Shown here piece after piece: positions 21,880 through 34,800 of a DNA stretch of 64,000 nt. This DNA is from Hanleya hanleyi (Eukaryota > Mollusca > Polyplacophora > Lepidopleurida > Hanleyidae). The notes beneath the pieces were generated by a model. It saw only the letters and a list, made by a program, of their open reading frames with translations. It had not been told where the DNA came from and did no database searches. The DNA lies in contig JAVTVY010033844.1 in assembly GCA_036873755.1 (NCBI GenBank), positions 62,001-126,000 on the forward strand, read 5' to 3'. Numbering within the stretch: position 1 is the first letter of the stretch; every line of letters begins with the position of its first letter. Made by a program: the position numbers and the translations under genes.

Positions 21880-23035
21880 ATGAATTCGTTCTCATATCAG
21901 TCGTATATTCTCTATTTGAAAGACAATCATCATTGGAAGAAAGCTGAAAAAGTCCAGGCGTAGTCCGACATCCGTGTTCAAACAAAATACGCATGTATAC
22001 TGCGATCTGTAGCAGACGAATTTCCGTAGCCTCGTTTTTGATCGTTAGTCAATGGCAACAGGTTACAAACTATTTCAAACTTGTGTGAATTATTTCAAAC
22101 CCGTTTGTCGTGATACGGCTATTTCAAGCCGTGTAATCGACCAATTAGCGTACGAATTGATACGGGGTTCGGTGAAAATATAAGTTGGAGCCTGAAACTT
22201 ATCAGCAATATGAAAAGAGGAAGTTAGTGGGTCCATTCCACATTAATCATTGGACAATCCTGTCTTGCCCTGGTGTGAGCTTCGGTTCGTTCTCATGATC
22301 TTTTTTCGTTTATAACATGCAGCGGATTTTCAACTATTAATAACTGGATTAAATATGATAATAATGATCAAATATTCCTAATTTTCCGAGGAAAGACCAA
22401 TAAGCTTAAATTTATGATAATTTTGACAATTTCAGGTCGAAAAGATAGCAGTTATTATCGATTGAATATATATTCTGGGTTGAAGACATAGCGAAGCCAC
22501 CGGATTGACCAACGGGAGATCATGCAGCCAGCCAGGTGTCGGTGCACCGCCCGCTGCCAGCATTGACCAGGGATTAAGTTGAACTGTAGTGCAAATTGCT
22601 CAATTATCATCTCTAGCTATGGTTGGTGTGACAAAGCCGTACCATGACAGAGAAAGGGTCTGCCAAAGGGGAGACCAATCGTACTAGTCTCAGGAGTTCT
22701 TTTTGTTATTAGCATAAGCTCCGTTTGTCTCGGAATAAGGCGAAGCAGTGTCACACATCATCAGTTCATTGGTAGTTACTCTTAACAGACCGTTCAAACA
22801 ATTAGAAATCAAACAATTAGTAGCCACCATTTGAATTGGGCGATTTGAATTTTATCAAGCAAAATCAATAGAAGGTGCCGAATATTCGAGGCATCCCGGA
22901 AATCGATAGATTTGTTCCAGATATAACGGTTCAAAATGGAATGGTCTATTCAAGAATATCTATGATTGGTTCGAACTTATAGTGTAGAGTGTGGTGGTTA
23001 AATATTGAATTAACCACTGACTTTGCTCCAATTTG
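21880..23035. other. Intergenic DNA, no gene seen
   Basis: No coding signature. Repeated short words (ttatttcaaac, caaacaattag) occur but no bounded element could be drawn. Confidence 0.45.
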
Positions 23036-23039
23036 AATT

Positions 23040-24690
23040 ACAGCACATATAAGAGAAGTGGGAAGAGGTGCTGACACACCGACAGAGCCACATGACTTCA
23101 CAGTATAGTCTTCTGGTTAAACTATTCTAAAGCACATACCAAGAATCTAATGCTTCATGATATGTGTTGTATCTCAGGTACGCTTTTATTGTACCTGTTC
23201 ATGTGGTAACTTGGATGACATGACCACACAGACCCCAACATCGGCATAAGCCGTATTAGATACAAATCTAGAGAGCTATGATGGAAATGCTCTGACAACT
23301 CGTATATTGGTAATTGATGAGCTGTGTCGCTGTGACAACTCGTACACTGGGGATTGGTGAGCTGTATCGTCGTCTGCAAGGCCCGATGTCGACCCAGCAT
23401 CAACTTCCCACAATGCCAAAATATATCAAAGACCAAAATGTATGTACAGGGGGCGGGCCTCGGGAACGAAACGTCCACCAGCAGAATCTCGCCATATACA
23501 GTTAAAAATTACAACACATATAAGGGAAGTGGGAAGCGGTACCGACATACTGACAGAGCCACATGACTTTACAATAGAGTCTTCTGGTTAAACTATTCAA
23601 AAGCACATACCAAGAATCTAACGATTCGTGATATCACTCTCAGAAATATTCAGGGAACAATCCTGAATAGATCAGGCTATACATCCACAACTCAATTTCA
23701 GGGATTTTACCTGAAATCCAGGGATAATTTCCTGAATTTCAGGAAAAAGATACCCGAATGAGAGGACTTTCCCTGAAATTCAGGCAAATTTACCACCCTG
23801 ATTAGTAAGTTCCCGACTCTATTCAGGTATGTAAAATCCCCTAAATTCACGTAATTTAGCTTTAATTCATGGATGATATACCTGAGTTTCAGGAAATTAT
23901 CCCTGGATTTCAGGTAAAATCCCTGAAATTGAGTTGTGGATGTGTAGCCTGATATATTCAGGATTATTCCCTGAATAGTTCTGAGAGTGATGTGTTGTAT
24001 CTCAGGTACGCTTTTATTGTACCTGTTCATGTGGTAACTTGGATGACATGACCACACGCCCCTAGCACCAGCGTAAGCGGTATAGATACAAATCTAGAGA
24101 GCTATGTTCAAGTTCAAGCTCAGTTCGTAATTTCCCCCTTTGAGAGAGGCACCTCCTTACGGAGTACATATTAATATACAATCAATTAGGAACCACTCAA
24201 CATTTTATAGCTCAACTATCGTCCTGTGAAGTGAACATTTATTATACAATTCTACAATTGGACGAACTACTATCCTGAAAGTACATTTATACAATTCTAC
24301 AATTTGGACCAACTACCATCCTGAAAGTGCTGTGACAGTCTAACCATGTGAGCTTCCTGATGATGAAAATGCTCTGACAACTCGTATATTGGTAATTGGT
24401 GAGCTGTGTCGCTGTGACAACCCGTACACTGGGGATTGAGCTGTATCATCGTCAGATGAAATGACGGCATTTAACACAAAGGACTAGTCTGTAAGGCCCG
24501 ATGTCGACCCAGCATCAACTTCCCACAATACCAACACATATCAAAGACCAAAAGGTCTGTACAGGGGGCGGTCCTCGCGGACGAAACGTCCACCTGCAGA
24601 ATCTCGCCATATACAGGTAAAAATTACAACACATATAAGGGAAGTGGGAAGAGGTGCCGACATACTGACAGAGCCACATGACTTAAAAGC
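23040..24690 (+). repeat. Satellite of about 470-bp units, with two insertions
   Basis: Unit 1 is about 23040-23513, unit 2 about 23514-24626, and a partial unit 3 is 24627-24690. Each starts at ACACATATAAG.GAAGTGGGA and carries CATGACTT, GGTTAAACTATTC, CTCAGGTACGCTTTTATTGT, GGATGACATGACCACAC, CTCTGACAACTCGTA and AGACCAAAA.GT.TGTACAGG. Unit 2 is longer because it contains a MITE (23635-23989) and about 250 bp of unrelated sequence at roughly 24107-24356. A diverged single copy is at 3.2-3.4 kb. Confidence 0.8.
23635..23989. mobile_element. 355-bp MITE inside satellite unit 2
   Basis: Inverted ends CACTCTCAGAA / TTCTGAGAGTG continue into long complementary arms (CAGGGATTTTACCTGAAATC and its partner). 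Satellite unit 1 gives the empty site gatatgtgttg near 23158. The filled site reads gatat-element-atgtgttg, so a 2-bp AT is duplicated. No coding capacity. Confidence 0.85.
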
Positions 24691-25035
24691 TGTCTCATGA
24701 CATAAAACCATTCAAGAATGGGGATGCTATGCGATATTATTTGCCCTATTGGCTTAACCTCTTGGCTGCGGAGTTTTACAAGATATTACACTGGAGTTTC
24801 AGGAATTCAATAGAATTTGATAGGAACAACAGTGCTTCACGGGATATCTTCCAGTTTTGAAACATTTCATTGGTTAATTCAAATTTTCAAATGGCAATCC
24901 GACCTATTCCTTGGCTTGCGAAGAAAACTGAAAGAAATTCCAGCCAATCACTGAGGAGGTTTATTGATGTTTTGTAATGCTAATTAATAGAAATAAATGT
25001 ATCAACCTTTTGACGGTTTGAGGAATCTGGCTCAC

Positions 25036-25822
25036 CCGGAGTGCAGCACAATCGGCAGGGCAATTATCAGCACCAGGTGCAGCAAAACCTCTTTCTACAG
25101 ATAACTGAAATATAACAGGTGATATGTTAATAGGAGTCCAAACCTGGAAGCGTATCTGTATTGACTTTTCTTTAGACCAGCACAATCAGCGGGGCAATTA
25201 TCAACACCAGGAGCAGCAAAGCCTCTTTCTGAAGATAACTGAAATAGACACGACGAAAACTAGATTTACTTATACGCCAAAGAACACACATCTCCATCCT
25301 GGTGGTATAAATTTGATAGTAATCAAGTTTCAAGTTTAGGAATTGGTGTTTTACTCTCCAAGAGGACTTGAGTGTGATTGATTGAGCTAGCAGTTATCAT
25401 CAAAATCTAACCAGATTTGAAGCAAAACGCCGAACAAACACAAATAATTAGTTTTGATGTCGTCAGGAATATATTGTGCTGTTTTTCGTTGCTGTTGGTA
25501 TCGCCAAATCGACCGAATAACTTGTCAGTTATCACCATATATAGGGTGGTACGATTTGAGTATCTATTAAATTTTACAGACGAAACTCGGGATGGATACA
25601 TTCAACGTGAGTTGGCTTTCCTGTCACAAGCCAGAAGTTGTCTGAAATGACACAAGATTATAGTTTCTGAATCAGATAACTTTTCACATACCTCTTCTGC
25701 CATTTGTCGTATATGGTAAGGCTCAAATCCACAGCACCCACCAATGTATCGCACACCCAACTCGTATGCTTCTCGTGCAAAAATAGCAGCATCCCAGCGA
25801 TTTATTAGGCGACCTTCCAAGG
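25036..25822 (-). CDS. BHMT-B 3' exons: exon 6 and two tandem exon 7 candidates
   Basis: Exon 6 (25822-25692; acceptor tatttcag|CC, donor GAAGAG|GTATGT) encodes [20 protein letters not shown] and [19 protein letters not shown]. Downstream are two similar candidate exon 7 segments, each after an atttcag acceptor: 25238-25144 ([19 protein letters not shown]..) and 25104-25036 ([19 protein letters not shown].., donor CGG|GTGAGC). Both resemble the ERGF-type segment that follows the zinc pair in BHMT. The distal one keeps a phase-correct donor. The proximal one has lost the equivalent donor and, read through, runs into a stop. The last BHMT exon was not found. Confidence 0.85.
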
Positions 25823-28800
25823 CTGAAATATTACATAACCAAGTTAAATCGTGACCTGAGTTCAGTACATCGTAATTAAAGGTTGAGTGGAAAGGTCGCG
25901 TACGCCATATTACACGGAGGAATTAATGGGAGGGGGGAAGCGCAGAATAAATATAAAACCATATGTTTGGAACATCGTCAAGTCCATTGGATGGGCAGTG
26001 CATTGAGAAGAGATTTCGGTGCAGTAAAGTAAAAATGGGTACAATGTTTTCCCAAACCAAACCCATGGTGTGCACCGTTACTCAGTCTGGTGTGTTCAGT
26101 GATGAAATAATTAAATTGTGGAAATTTTATAGTGCGATACTGTCTCTCCATAATTGAGGCTTCGGTAAATGGGAAATGCAGGCCATCCTATACTAGTATT
26201 TGAGCACATCCTATTCGGTTAGCCCTGTGATCGCAAACCGCTTCTCCGTTCGACAATGCCGACGAAAACTAGTTTTAAAATTCTATATCCCTAAGCTCCC
26301 GGGATACCGCCTGAACAAGTACGACCAAACATTCTGGCATATATACAGACAGATATAAAGTGATTAAGGCCAAACCCAACAAGAATTCATTTTCCATGCT
26401 TCTAAAACTCATCTATGTGTAGTTTCGTCTTTAGCTTTAGCCAGTTATGCCTAATGAATAATGGGTATTTTTCTGTCCGACAGGAAATGATGTGGTTATT
26501 ATTCCAGGAAAAGTGTATACTTATATCAACTTAAATGCCTATTTGCTACCATGACATAATGGAGATACATCACCTCTATTATATCCTACTGAGAAAAACA
26601 CCAAAGAGTTGATGGTTTGTGTTCTACTAATAGGAAATTTCCAAGCACTAGGCAGCACCAGGTGTTGTTTGATTTGTCCTTAAAGTGATGAGCATGATCG
26701 TTGAAACTAACAGGTGGACAGTTCCAGTTTATAGGTAGACAATATTTTGGCCGAAACACTTGTTTTTACCATCCCTGCAGTGACTTGACCATTCGCCAAC
26801 TGCTTATCTTAGAATGTCTGACTTCAGTATTAAAATGCCTAAAAAATAAACTCATAATGGCTCTTCCTGTCTTTATTCTCCCCCGCCGCAACGCGGCCGG
26901 GGACTTTAAAATGGTTCTTGCTTCTTTGTGTCCGTGGATGTCCGTGTACGTCCGTCCATGTCTGTTCGAAGCGATAACTTCCTAACGCTTTGTTGGATTC
27001 TTCGGAATATGCATTCCTTGCGGCAAGACGCCAGTCCGTATTGCATTTCAGCAACATCTGCCTGAAGGTGGCGCCGCTAGTTCTTGCTTCTTTGCGTATG
27101 TGGATGTCCGTGTACATGTACGTCCGTGCATGTCTGTTCGAAGCGATAACTTTCTAACGCTTAGTTGGATTCTTCCGAAATTCGGCATACGCATTCCTTG
27201 CGACAAGACACCAGTCCGTATTGCATTTCAGCAACATCTGCCATTCTCGTCTCGCGAGACTCCCTACTGCGAGAAAGAGTCTCACGCGTAAATGGGAGCC
27301 ATCCCCCCAACATTTGGGGGGTGAGTAGGCGGCGTATGATTATCTGGCTTGTCACTGACCTGCTGACTCCGCCGAGTTAGAAGCGAATTGCTAAACATAA
27401 CGTGGGCTATATAATTGGGAAATGACTCTTTCCGTTTCGGAGCATATCAATCGCGAACAAATTATTGTCGGTATGTATACTTGGCCGTGAAAGCGAGTTA
27501 TCTAATACAGGAAGTATTTCGCGGGTAGACACGGCTCGCTTTGAGAATGATGTCATGCTGCCTCGCTTTGAGATTGGAGATTCAAAAATGTCACCAGTTT
27601 ACATGAGAGTCGCTTTGGTCTCCCGCGGGTAGACACGGCTCTCTTTGAGAATGCAACATCTGCTTGAAGGTGGCGCCACTAGTTCTTGCTTCTTCGTATC
27701 CGTGAATGTCCGTGTACGTCCGTGCATGTCTGTTCGAAGCGATAACTTCCTAACGCTTTGTTGGATTCTTCCGAAATTCAGCATTCGCATTCCTTGCGAC
27801 AAGAGGCCAGTCCGTATTGCATTTCAGCAACATCGGCCTGAAGGTGGCGCCACTGGGTCAAAATAGATTTTTTTTCCGTGTACATCTGTTCGAAGCGATA
27901 ACTTCCTAATGCTGTGTTGGATTATTCCGAAATTCGGAATACGCATTCCTTGCAACAGGACGCCAGTCCGTATTGCATTTCAGCAACATCTGCCGGAAGG
28001 TGGCACCACTGAGTTTCTCTTCTTCTTGTCCGTTCCAGTCAAAATGGGCCTTCAATTTTGCTATATGAAATCATTCTATTCCACATCATATGATTTACCC
28101 TAAAGCTTTTGCATGAACCATATTTTATTTCAGAAGTATAATGTGAAATTTCCCCGCAGTACTGAATCCCTGATTTTTGAATTTCGTGTCATCTTAAACG
28201 AAGGACAACATTTCCTTCAATTTTGCTAACAAATAATTGTATTGCACATCATAGGATTTACCCTGAAGCTTCTGCACGAATCATTTGTCTACACACGTAT
28301 ATTACTATATTAATTACAACTGTGTTCCTAATGTTTGGGTGCACACTGTGCATATGATCAATTTCCTGAATTGAACTGAATTCAACCTTGCTGGTCTTCA
28401 GACTGACAGATGATGGCATGCAGTTGTCAGTGCAGTTGTTCGTGTACAGGGAGCTTTCTATGAATGAGTTGCAACCCCAAAAGGCTTAAAATTTATCAGG
28501 CACAGACCCATGTTTTTACCCCTCGGCCATTTTTGGCCATGGGGTATTGTCATCATCTTGTACGTCCGTCTGTCCGTACGTCCGTTCGTGAGCGAGATAG
28601 CCGGAAAACTGTTTCGCTGATGAATTCCAAATTTGGTATGCTTATTTGCCTAGTCAAGGACCAGAAGCCTATAGAATTGGGACCTGATTGGGTGGGAACC
28701 TTAGCAGCCATCTTTAATTTCATGCAAAATGGATAATGATCCATATCTCGGAAACCATTCAACTGTTCAATACGAAATTTGATATACATCATCGATACAT

Positions 28801-31800
28801 CAAGCAACTTTCAACGAATTACCAAACAGGCTTTTCTGATTAGCTGGGAACCCTGGAGGCCATCTTTAATTCATGCAAAATCGATAATGATAGCATACAT
28901 ATCTCGGTTACCATTCAATTGTTTTATATGAAGGTTGGTATATATCATCAATACATCCAGATACTTTGAATCGGGACCTGATTGACTGAAAACCTTTGGT
29001 GGCCATCTTTAATTTAGGCAAAATCATTAATGATCTCTATCTCTGATTCCGTTGGAGTGCTCAGTGTAAAATTTGGTATACATCATTGATGCATCAAGAG
29101 ACTTACGATGAATGACAGATCTGGTTTCTCTGATTGGGCGGAAATCTTGGCGGCCATCTTTAATTTATTCAGAATCTTTAATGATGTTTATCTCTGATAC
29201 CATTCAAATGTTCTATACGAAACTTGATTTACAGCATCGATGTATGAAGAGACTTGCATTAATGAATAACCACATTAGTTCCTCTGAGTGACGGGAAGGA
29301 TGGGCAACCACCTTTAATTGATGTAAAATCATTAATGATCTCTATATCTCTTGACACTGTTCAAATGCTCAATGTAAAATTTGGTATACATTATCGATGC
29401 ATCATCTCGGTTACTTCTACACGATGTGCCTAGGATACAGTACTATACTATACACAATTTTTTGTAATTCAGCATCGCAGAAAACCACCATCGATTGCGT
29501 TTTCAATGGTAAAAGGGTTAGGAAAGAACTAAAAATACACTTCAATGCAGAGTGATTTTGATTGACGCCAGAAATCGCTCAGAACGCTTCTTCGGCGATC
29601 TAGACCCCAGGAGCATCTGGGGCCTGGGCGGCCCCTGGATCCTCACCTAAAGTGCAATGATAGTGGCCTACCACTTTGAATTTGCTTCCGACGCCCCTAT
29701 ATTAACAGACAGTGTCAACGTACTGTTCCAGCTGTCTCCCGTTCAGTGATTGGTCATTCGACCCCGCCATTTTAAACTAATACAAGCATTTTCATTGGAT
29801 CACTATTAGATAAGACCCACCCCAATCTTCATACACAACCACGTGACTGTCTCAGTTGACTGATGACATAGCGCGGCCTCGTTTTTGATTTCAAAATCTG
29901 CCGTCTAACTGGGAAAATGTTGTTGTTGCTGCATCAGCCGATCATTAGCCCCCTGTAGAAGATACTATAGGCTAATACATGTAGGCTACCATGCCATGAG
30001 ATGATGCTTGGGATTGCATTTCGCTCACTTGCGCCTACAGGGGATGCTTCTCGGTGCTTCACTGCATGGAAACTATATCACAGAAGCAATCAACTTTCAG
30101 TCAATCGTTCTGAGTTGATCTTAAAACTTGGGAACGCAGAAAGACCCTTCCACATCCAACGCCTATGAAGCAGCAGTTGCCTCCCTCATGTATATCCCCT
30201 AAGACCAACAATGCTAAAAAATATTGCTGCCATTTCGGCGGGGGACCTAGCATCCTCTGGCTGCTTGTTATCACTAAACTGTCCGTACAGATATCCCAAA
30301 CCCTGACTCAAAACGCATACACTCACAATTAAATGTCTTTCATAGTAACCCTGTGTTGAATGCTATGCTTTTGATAGATCGATGGTGTCATTTCTTAAAT
30401 AATTTTTCGTTCACGTACCGAAGGGACATTCTTTGAGATCCAGGTAACCATTTTTGATATTCTCAGCATCAGGACAATGGAAGCCGAGTGGTTGAGCTAT
30501 AAGATACGGCTGAAGTCCTTCTTGGTCCAGGCGTTCTTTCATCAGCTTAATGGTTTTAATACTGCTACGAGGGTCGAAGTTACAGTTGATACCGACAATA
30601 TCAGCTCCTGTGAGATAAGTGGTTAAATTGGTCAACGGAAAGACATAGGTAGTCATTTTACAACAGATACTACTTAATAGCAAGCTTCAGATGCCACATT
30701 CTATATTCAGCCGTGATCCATAATAGAGAGTATCTCATTGAAGATACAAAAAAGCAAAACCCCAATGACATTTGTGCCTATTGAACAAAAGTAGTAATGG
30801 GGATATTATGGCAAAATGAATATATGATGAGGTAATTTATATGCACGAGATCTCACCGATATTCACAAACGTCACTTCCGGTTACGACCACAATCTAAAT
30901 AGCGGAAATGTAGAAAGGGAAATAATTTGTATCCGCTGAAGGGAATATCAATGAAGTGTTGATTTATGAGCATGAACATAACTCACACACAATCATTTGT
31001 CCTCCTTACTGTTCTTTTCCGGATCTAGTTGAACATACAACAATATTCAGTCGCCATATACAGTAGCTCTGTTGACTTAAACTGAAATATTACAGCACAC
31101 CTGCTTTAGCCATCCTGACTGCACAGTCTCCGGCCGTGACGCCATCCATATCTCCCGTCGGTCCAATTCTCATGGAACAACCCACGGGTAGCTGATGTTC
31201 CTTCATCACCTCGATCGCCCATTCCGCCTCCTGGATATGAGCTATAAACTGAACAGCATAATGTTTGTATAGAACTCGTTCACATTCAAGATTTTATGCA
31301 TCGAAAAGCAGATTTTGACCAAGGAACTAAATGCTCTTTATAAATGCTCTTTAAAAATCTTAGTAGATATATTTATATACATCCACTGTTCTCCTTACCT
31401 CTGCCAACAAAAAGTCCACTTTGGTCTTCACGAAAATGTCACACTGCTTTCTGAACTCCGCTTTGACGGCGGCTTCTCCCTTACCCTGGGTAAATGTTGG
31501 GGTCGGTGACAGAGCCCCACACACCAGAGTATCACTGGTCCGAGCCACTTCCCAAACTATGTCACATGCCTTCTGGTTCAAATCATCCGACTGAAGAAGA
31601 AATTCGTACTTCATGAAAGTTACAAAGCTAATTGATACGTCTCCCATCTACCTTCACATCCAAACACTCTATACCGTATTCACTCTCACATTCACCAGAC
31701 AACACTGCCACTCCATCCACATCCATCACACACATCAGAGGATGCACCAGAAAATCCATCACGTTTACTGCAAATCATCATCTCCACATCAATCACATGC

Positions 31801-34800
31801 ACCACCACATCGCCACCAAAGCATTCCATCCCCGTCCACACACAACACTGGCATTCACCACAATATCTACCACACCCTCTGCCATCATCATAGGCACTAC
31901 ACCCACCACACGAACCAAATCACCGCCACACCATCACCTCTTCAACAATTAACGCAGCCACATATGCACCAGACACCATCACAACACCATACACTTTTAA
32001 CCATTTAACCCGTTCAAGATTAACCATTTAAGATTACGAGGCGACCTAATTTCAGAGAGAATCTGAATTATTCGGTCTAACTATTCCGATTTGTCTAAAC
32101 ATACCAAGGTGATGGTGATCAGAATGGGAAGCACAAGCAAGCAGCAAGTGTACCAAATGCCAATGCCACGATTTAGTAGTCGTAAATAGAATACTACTGA
32201 AAAATATTGATGACCTATTTTTCTATATTCGAGGGTCTATGTGATCATACAGATTTGACTTTACGTTTGATATACAACATAGGCAGGTTATATAAATAAT
32301 ACCCATAATCAACAAAGAGGTATCGAAAGCGGAATCGAACCACGTCGTTCCTGACACCAGCCATCTGACCAAACAAGGCTGATGCTCTAGTCCACTAACC
32401 CGATCAGCCAGATAGTCGATAAATAAACCTTCTACCAGCTATAGTGCGGTTATCTTGTACTAGTGGATATATGTGAGGTGTTGACTGTTTTCGTGATCAA
32501 TGACTGAAGTTTACCGTATGTGCTCGATGATCAGCGAACTCTAGTCTCCCTTCTGAACTGTAGAAGGTTAGTGCCTGTAACACGTCCGATCCCGCCCTTT
32601 GGAACTCCCGATGCAACTGCTTCACTGAAATTAAAACAGAGTGTATACCGTACACATAGAACCTGGGAAATTATACATGAAAGGCTTTTTTACCTTTACC
32701 TTCCTCTCAAAGTAGCCCATGTTATCAGGCGAGAAAATCCGCAACTGAATGGTGGTGTCAAAGCATCTGAAGAACTCACTTTCCCGGGGAATACATTCTT
32801 AATTCCTTTCATTAGCTATAGTTCATGTTATCACCTTTCTGGTTAATGTTATTTTAGTTGATTCCATTGGTTGAAACATTACTCACTGTATAGTATGTCG
32901 GACTGGTTGATTGTCTTGGAATCGCTTCTGTAAATCTTATATATACACATGGAATCTGTTGTAAACTACAATTCCTGATGATGACATGAATAATGAAAGC
33001 TCGTGTGAAACACGGGCGAAGAGCAATTCCCCAGATATTTGTTTAACACATAATTTGGTACTCATAGGGCTAGATCTCCCCAATTCGGGCACACCTCCTA
33101 TTAGATGTGGCAATTGATTTTAGGATGGGACAGAGGGTGGGGCACATATGCCTGAGGGATGAGCAATCAGGAATCATGCCTGATAGTAGTGCCTCTGGGA
33201 ATGGATTTCTTTACCAATGGGTGAAACCCAGTGTGAGGCAACACCAACTATATTTTGTGCTTCACGGCCACTGAATCGAATAAACATAAAATTTCCAATT
33301 GCCACTTATATTTTTTCTATGAAAGTTTGAACATAAAGATTTAACCCCCTTTTCATTCCTGATTGTATGAATTAGCTGTTGTATTCTATCTGAAACAATG
33401 CGGGCAAATAAAATGCCAAACAACAAAAATAAATACCTTTCACTATAATTTTTCACTGTTAGTCAGCGAACTGATGTTGTTGTAAAATGCTGCTAATAGT
33501 AATTAGACAATATAACGACATTGAATGTAAATCGGGAACCTTTACTGGCTGTGTGATCTATCACTGTGTCATTGTACCCATATTCCGACAGTGATGCGGT
33601 ATGTCACAGCTTGAAAATGGTGGGTGTTTCAACAGCTCAGCCAATACAGGATGGTTTTAAGTTACTGATGAAGCATGAAGCTGAACATTGCAACACATGC
33701 AAAATTCGCTAGATTGTTCTGGAAGACAACCACAGACACAACAATGATGATGAAAATGTTAGATGATGAAAATGTATGTTGGCAGTTAGCATGTGACTTA
33801 ACATACAGTTTTTGGACCTTGAGAAAATAGGTCAATGTCAGTCATATTCATAGACTTCTGTTCAGGTCCATCATCAATTGCATATGTGGTATCAATTTAG
33901 AAAGCCTAGCTATAATTCATACAGTATATAACCTTGAAAAAATAGGTTCAGCCAACTGGGATAGGCTTCTAGTCAGTCACCAATTGCTCAAGTATTAAGA
34001 ATTTGGAGAGCCTATCTTCACTCCATTAAAAATCATTGCTAATGCTAAACTTGACTTTGACAAAACAGGTGAAGGTCATTCATTTTCATTGGGCTTCTGA
34101 TCCATCACCAGCTGCATACGTGGTATGACAAGAAAGATAGGCAGAAAGAGAGACAGATCATTGGGGCATCATTACATTATCTTCTAAATATTCTGTCAAA
34201 ATGCACCAGAACACACCATTTTACTTAAATTAGATATACATGTAAAAAGCAGGGATGTAGAAATTCCACTTCAAAAATCTTTCTACTTTTTCAGTCTAAA
34301 AAATAGTTATCAACAGTTGTAACTATGCTGTCAAAATGCAACGGTATATGCCATTTCACATATCGAGTTTCAAATAAATTTTGGGGACCTTCACATAAAA
34401 CACAACAAAAAATGAGCATTAACTGAGTGATAATTTGTGGTTTTGTTCATTGAAACTTGGCCAGAATGCATCTCCAGACATCTGGAAGCTCAGGGCTTCA
34501 CGGCCACTGTGGGCTAACAAAATATAATTGGGATAGCCATACCAATGAACTGGATCAAATTACTACATAAGTATTGGAGAGTGAAGTGTTTACTTTGTTG
34601 ACAGAAGCAATCCACCAGTCCCCTTATGTAAAGTGCATTGTGCAATAAGTCAACCACTTCAGATTTTGTAGCTGAATGGTCAACATACAATATGTAGGCA
34701 TGCCAGGTATCAGTGTTACAGTACATGTATGTCTATTTGACCAAAATGCCCCGAATCCATACAGTATACAGCATATTTTCCCTGGATGCATTTTAGTTAT

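Noticed and set aside
24540..24605. Possible hammerhead ribozyme (GGAC-GAAAC-GTCC) in the satellite unit
   Set aside because: The GAAAC-like part is present, but the required CTGATGA before stem II is missing in both units, so the three-way core cannot form.
33260..34510. Direct repeat GCTTCACGGCCACTG at 33260 and 34495 as a possible target duplication of a 1.2-kb element
   Set aside because: The sequence next to the copies shows neither terminal repeats nor a retroelement tail, so the boundaries are not supported.
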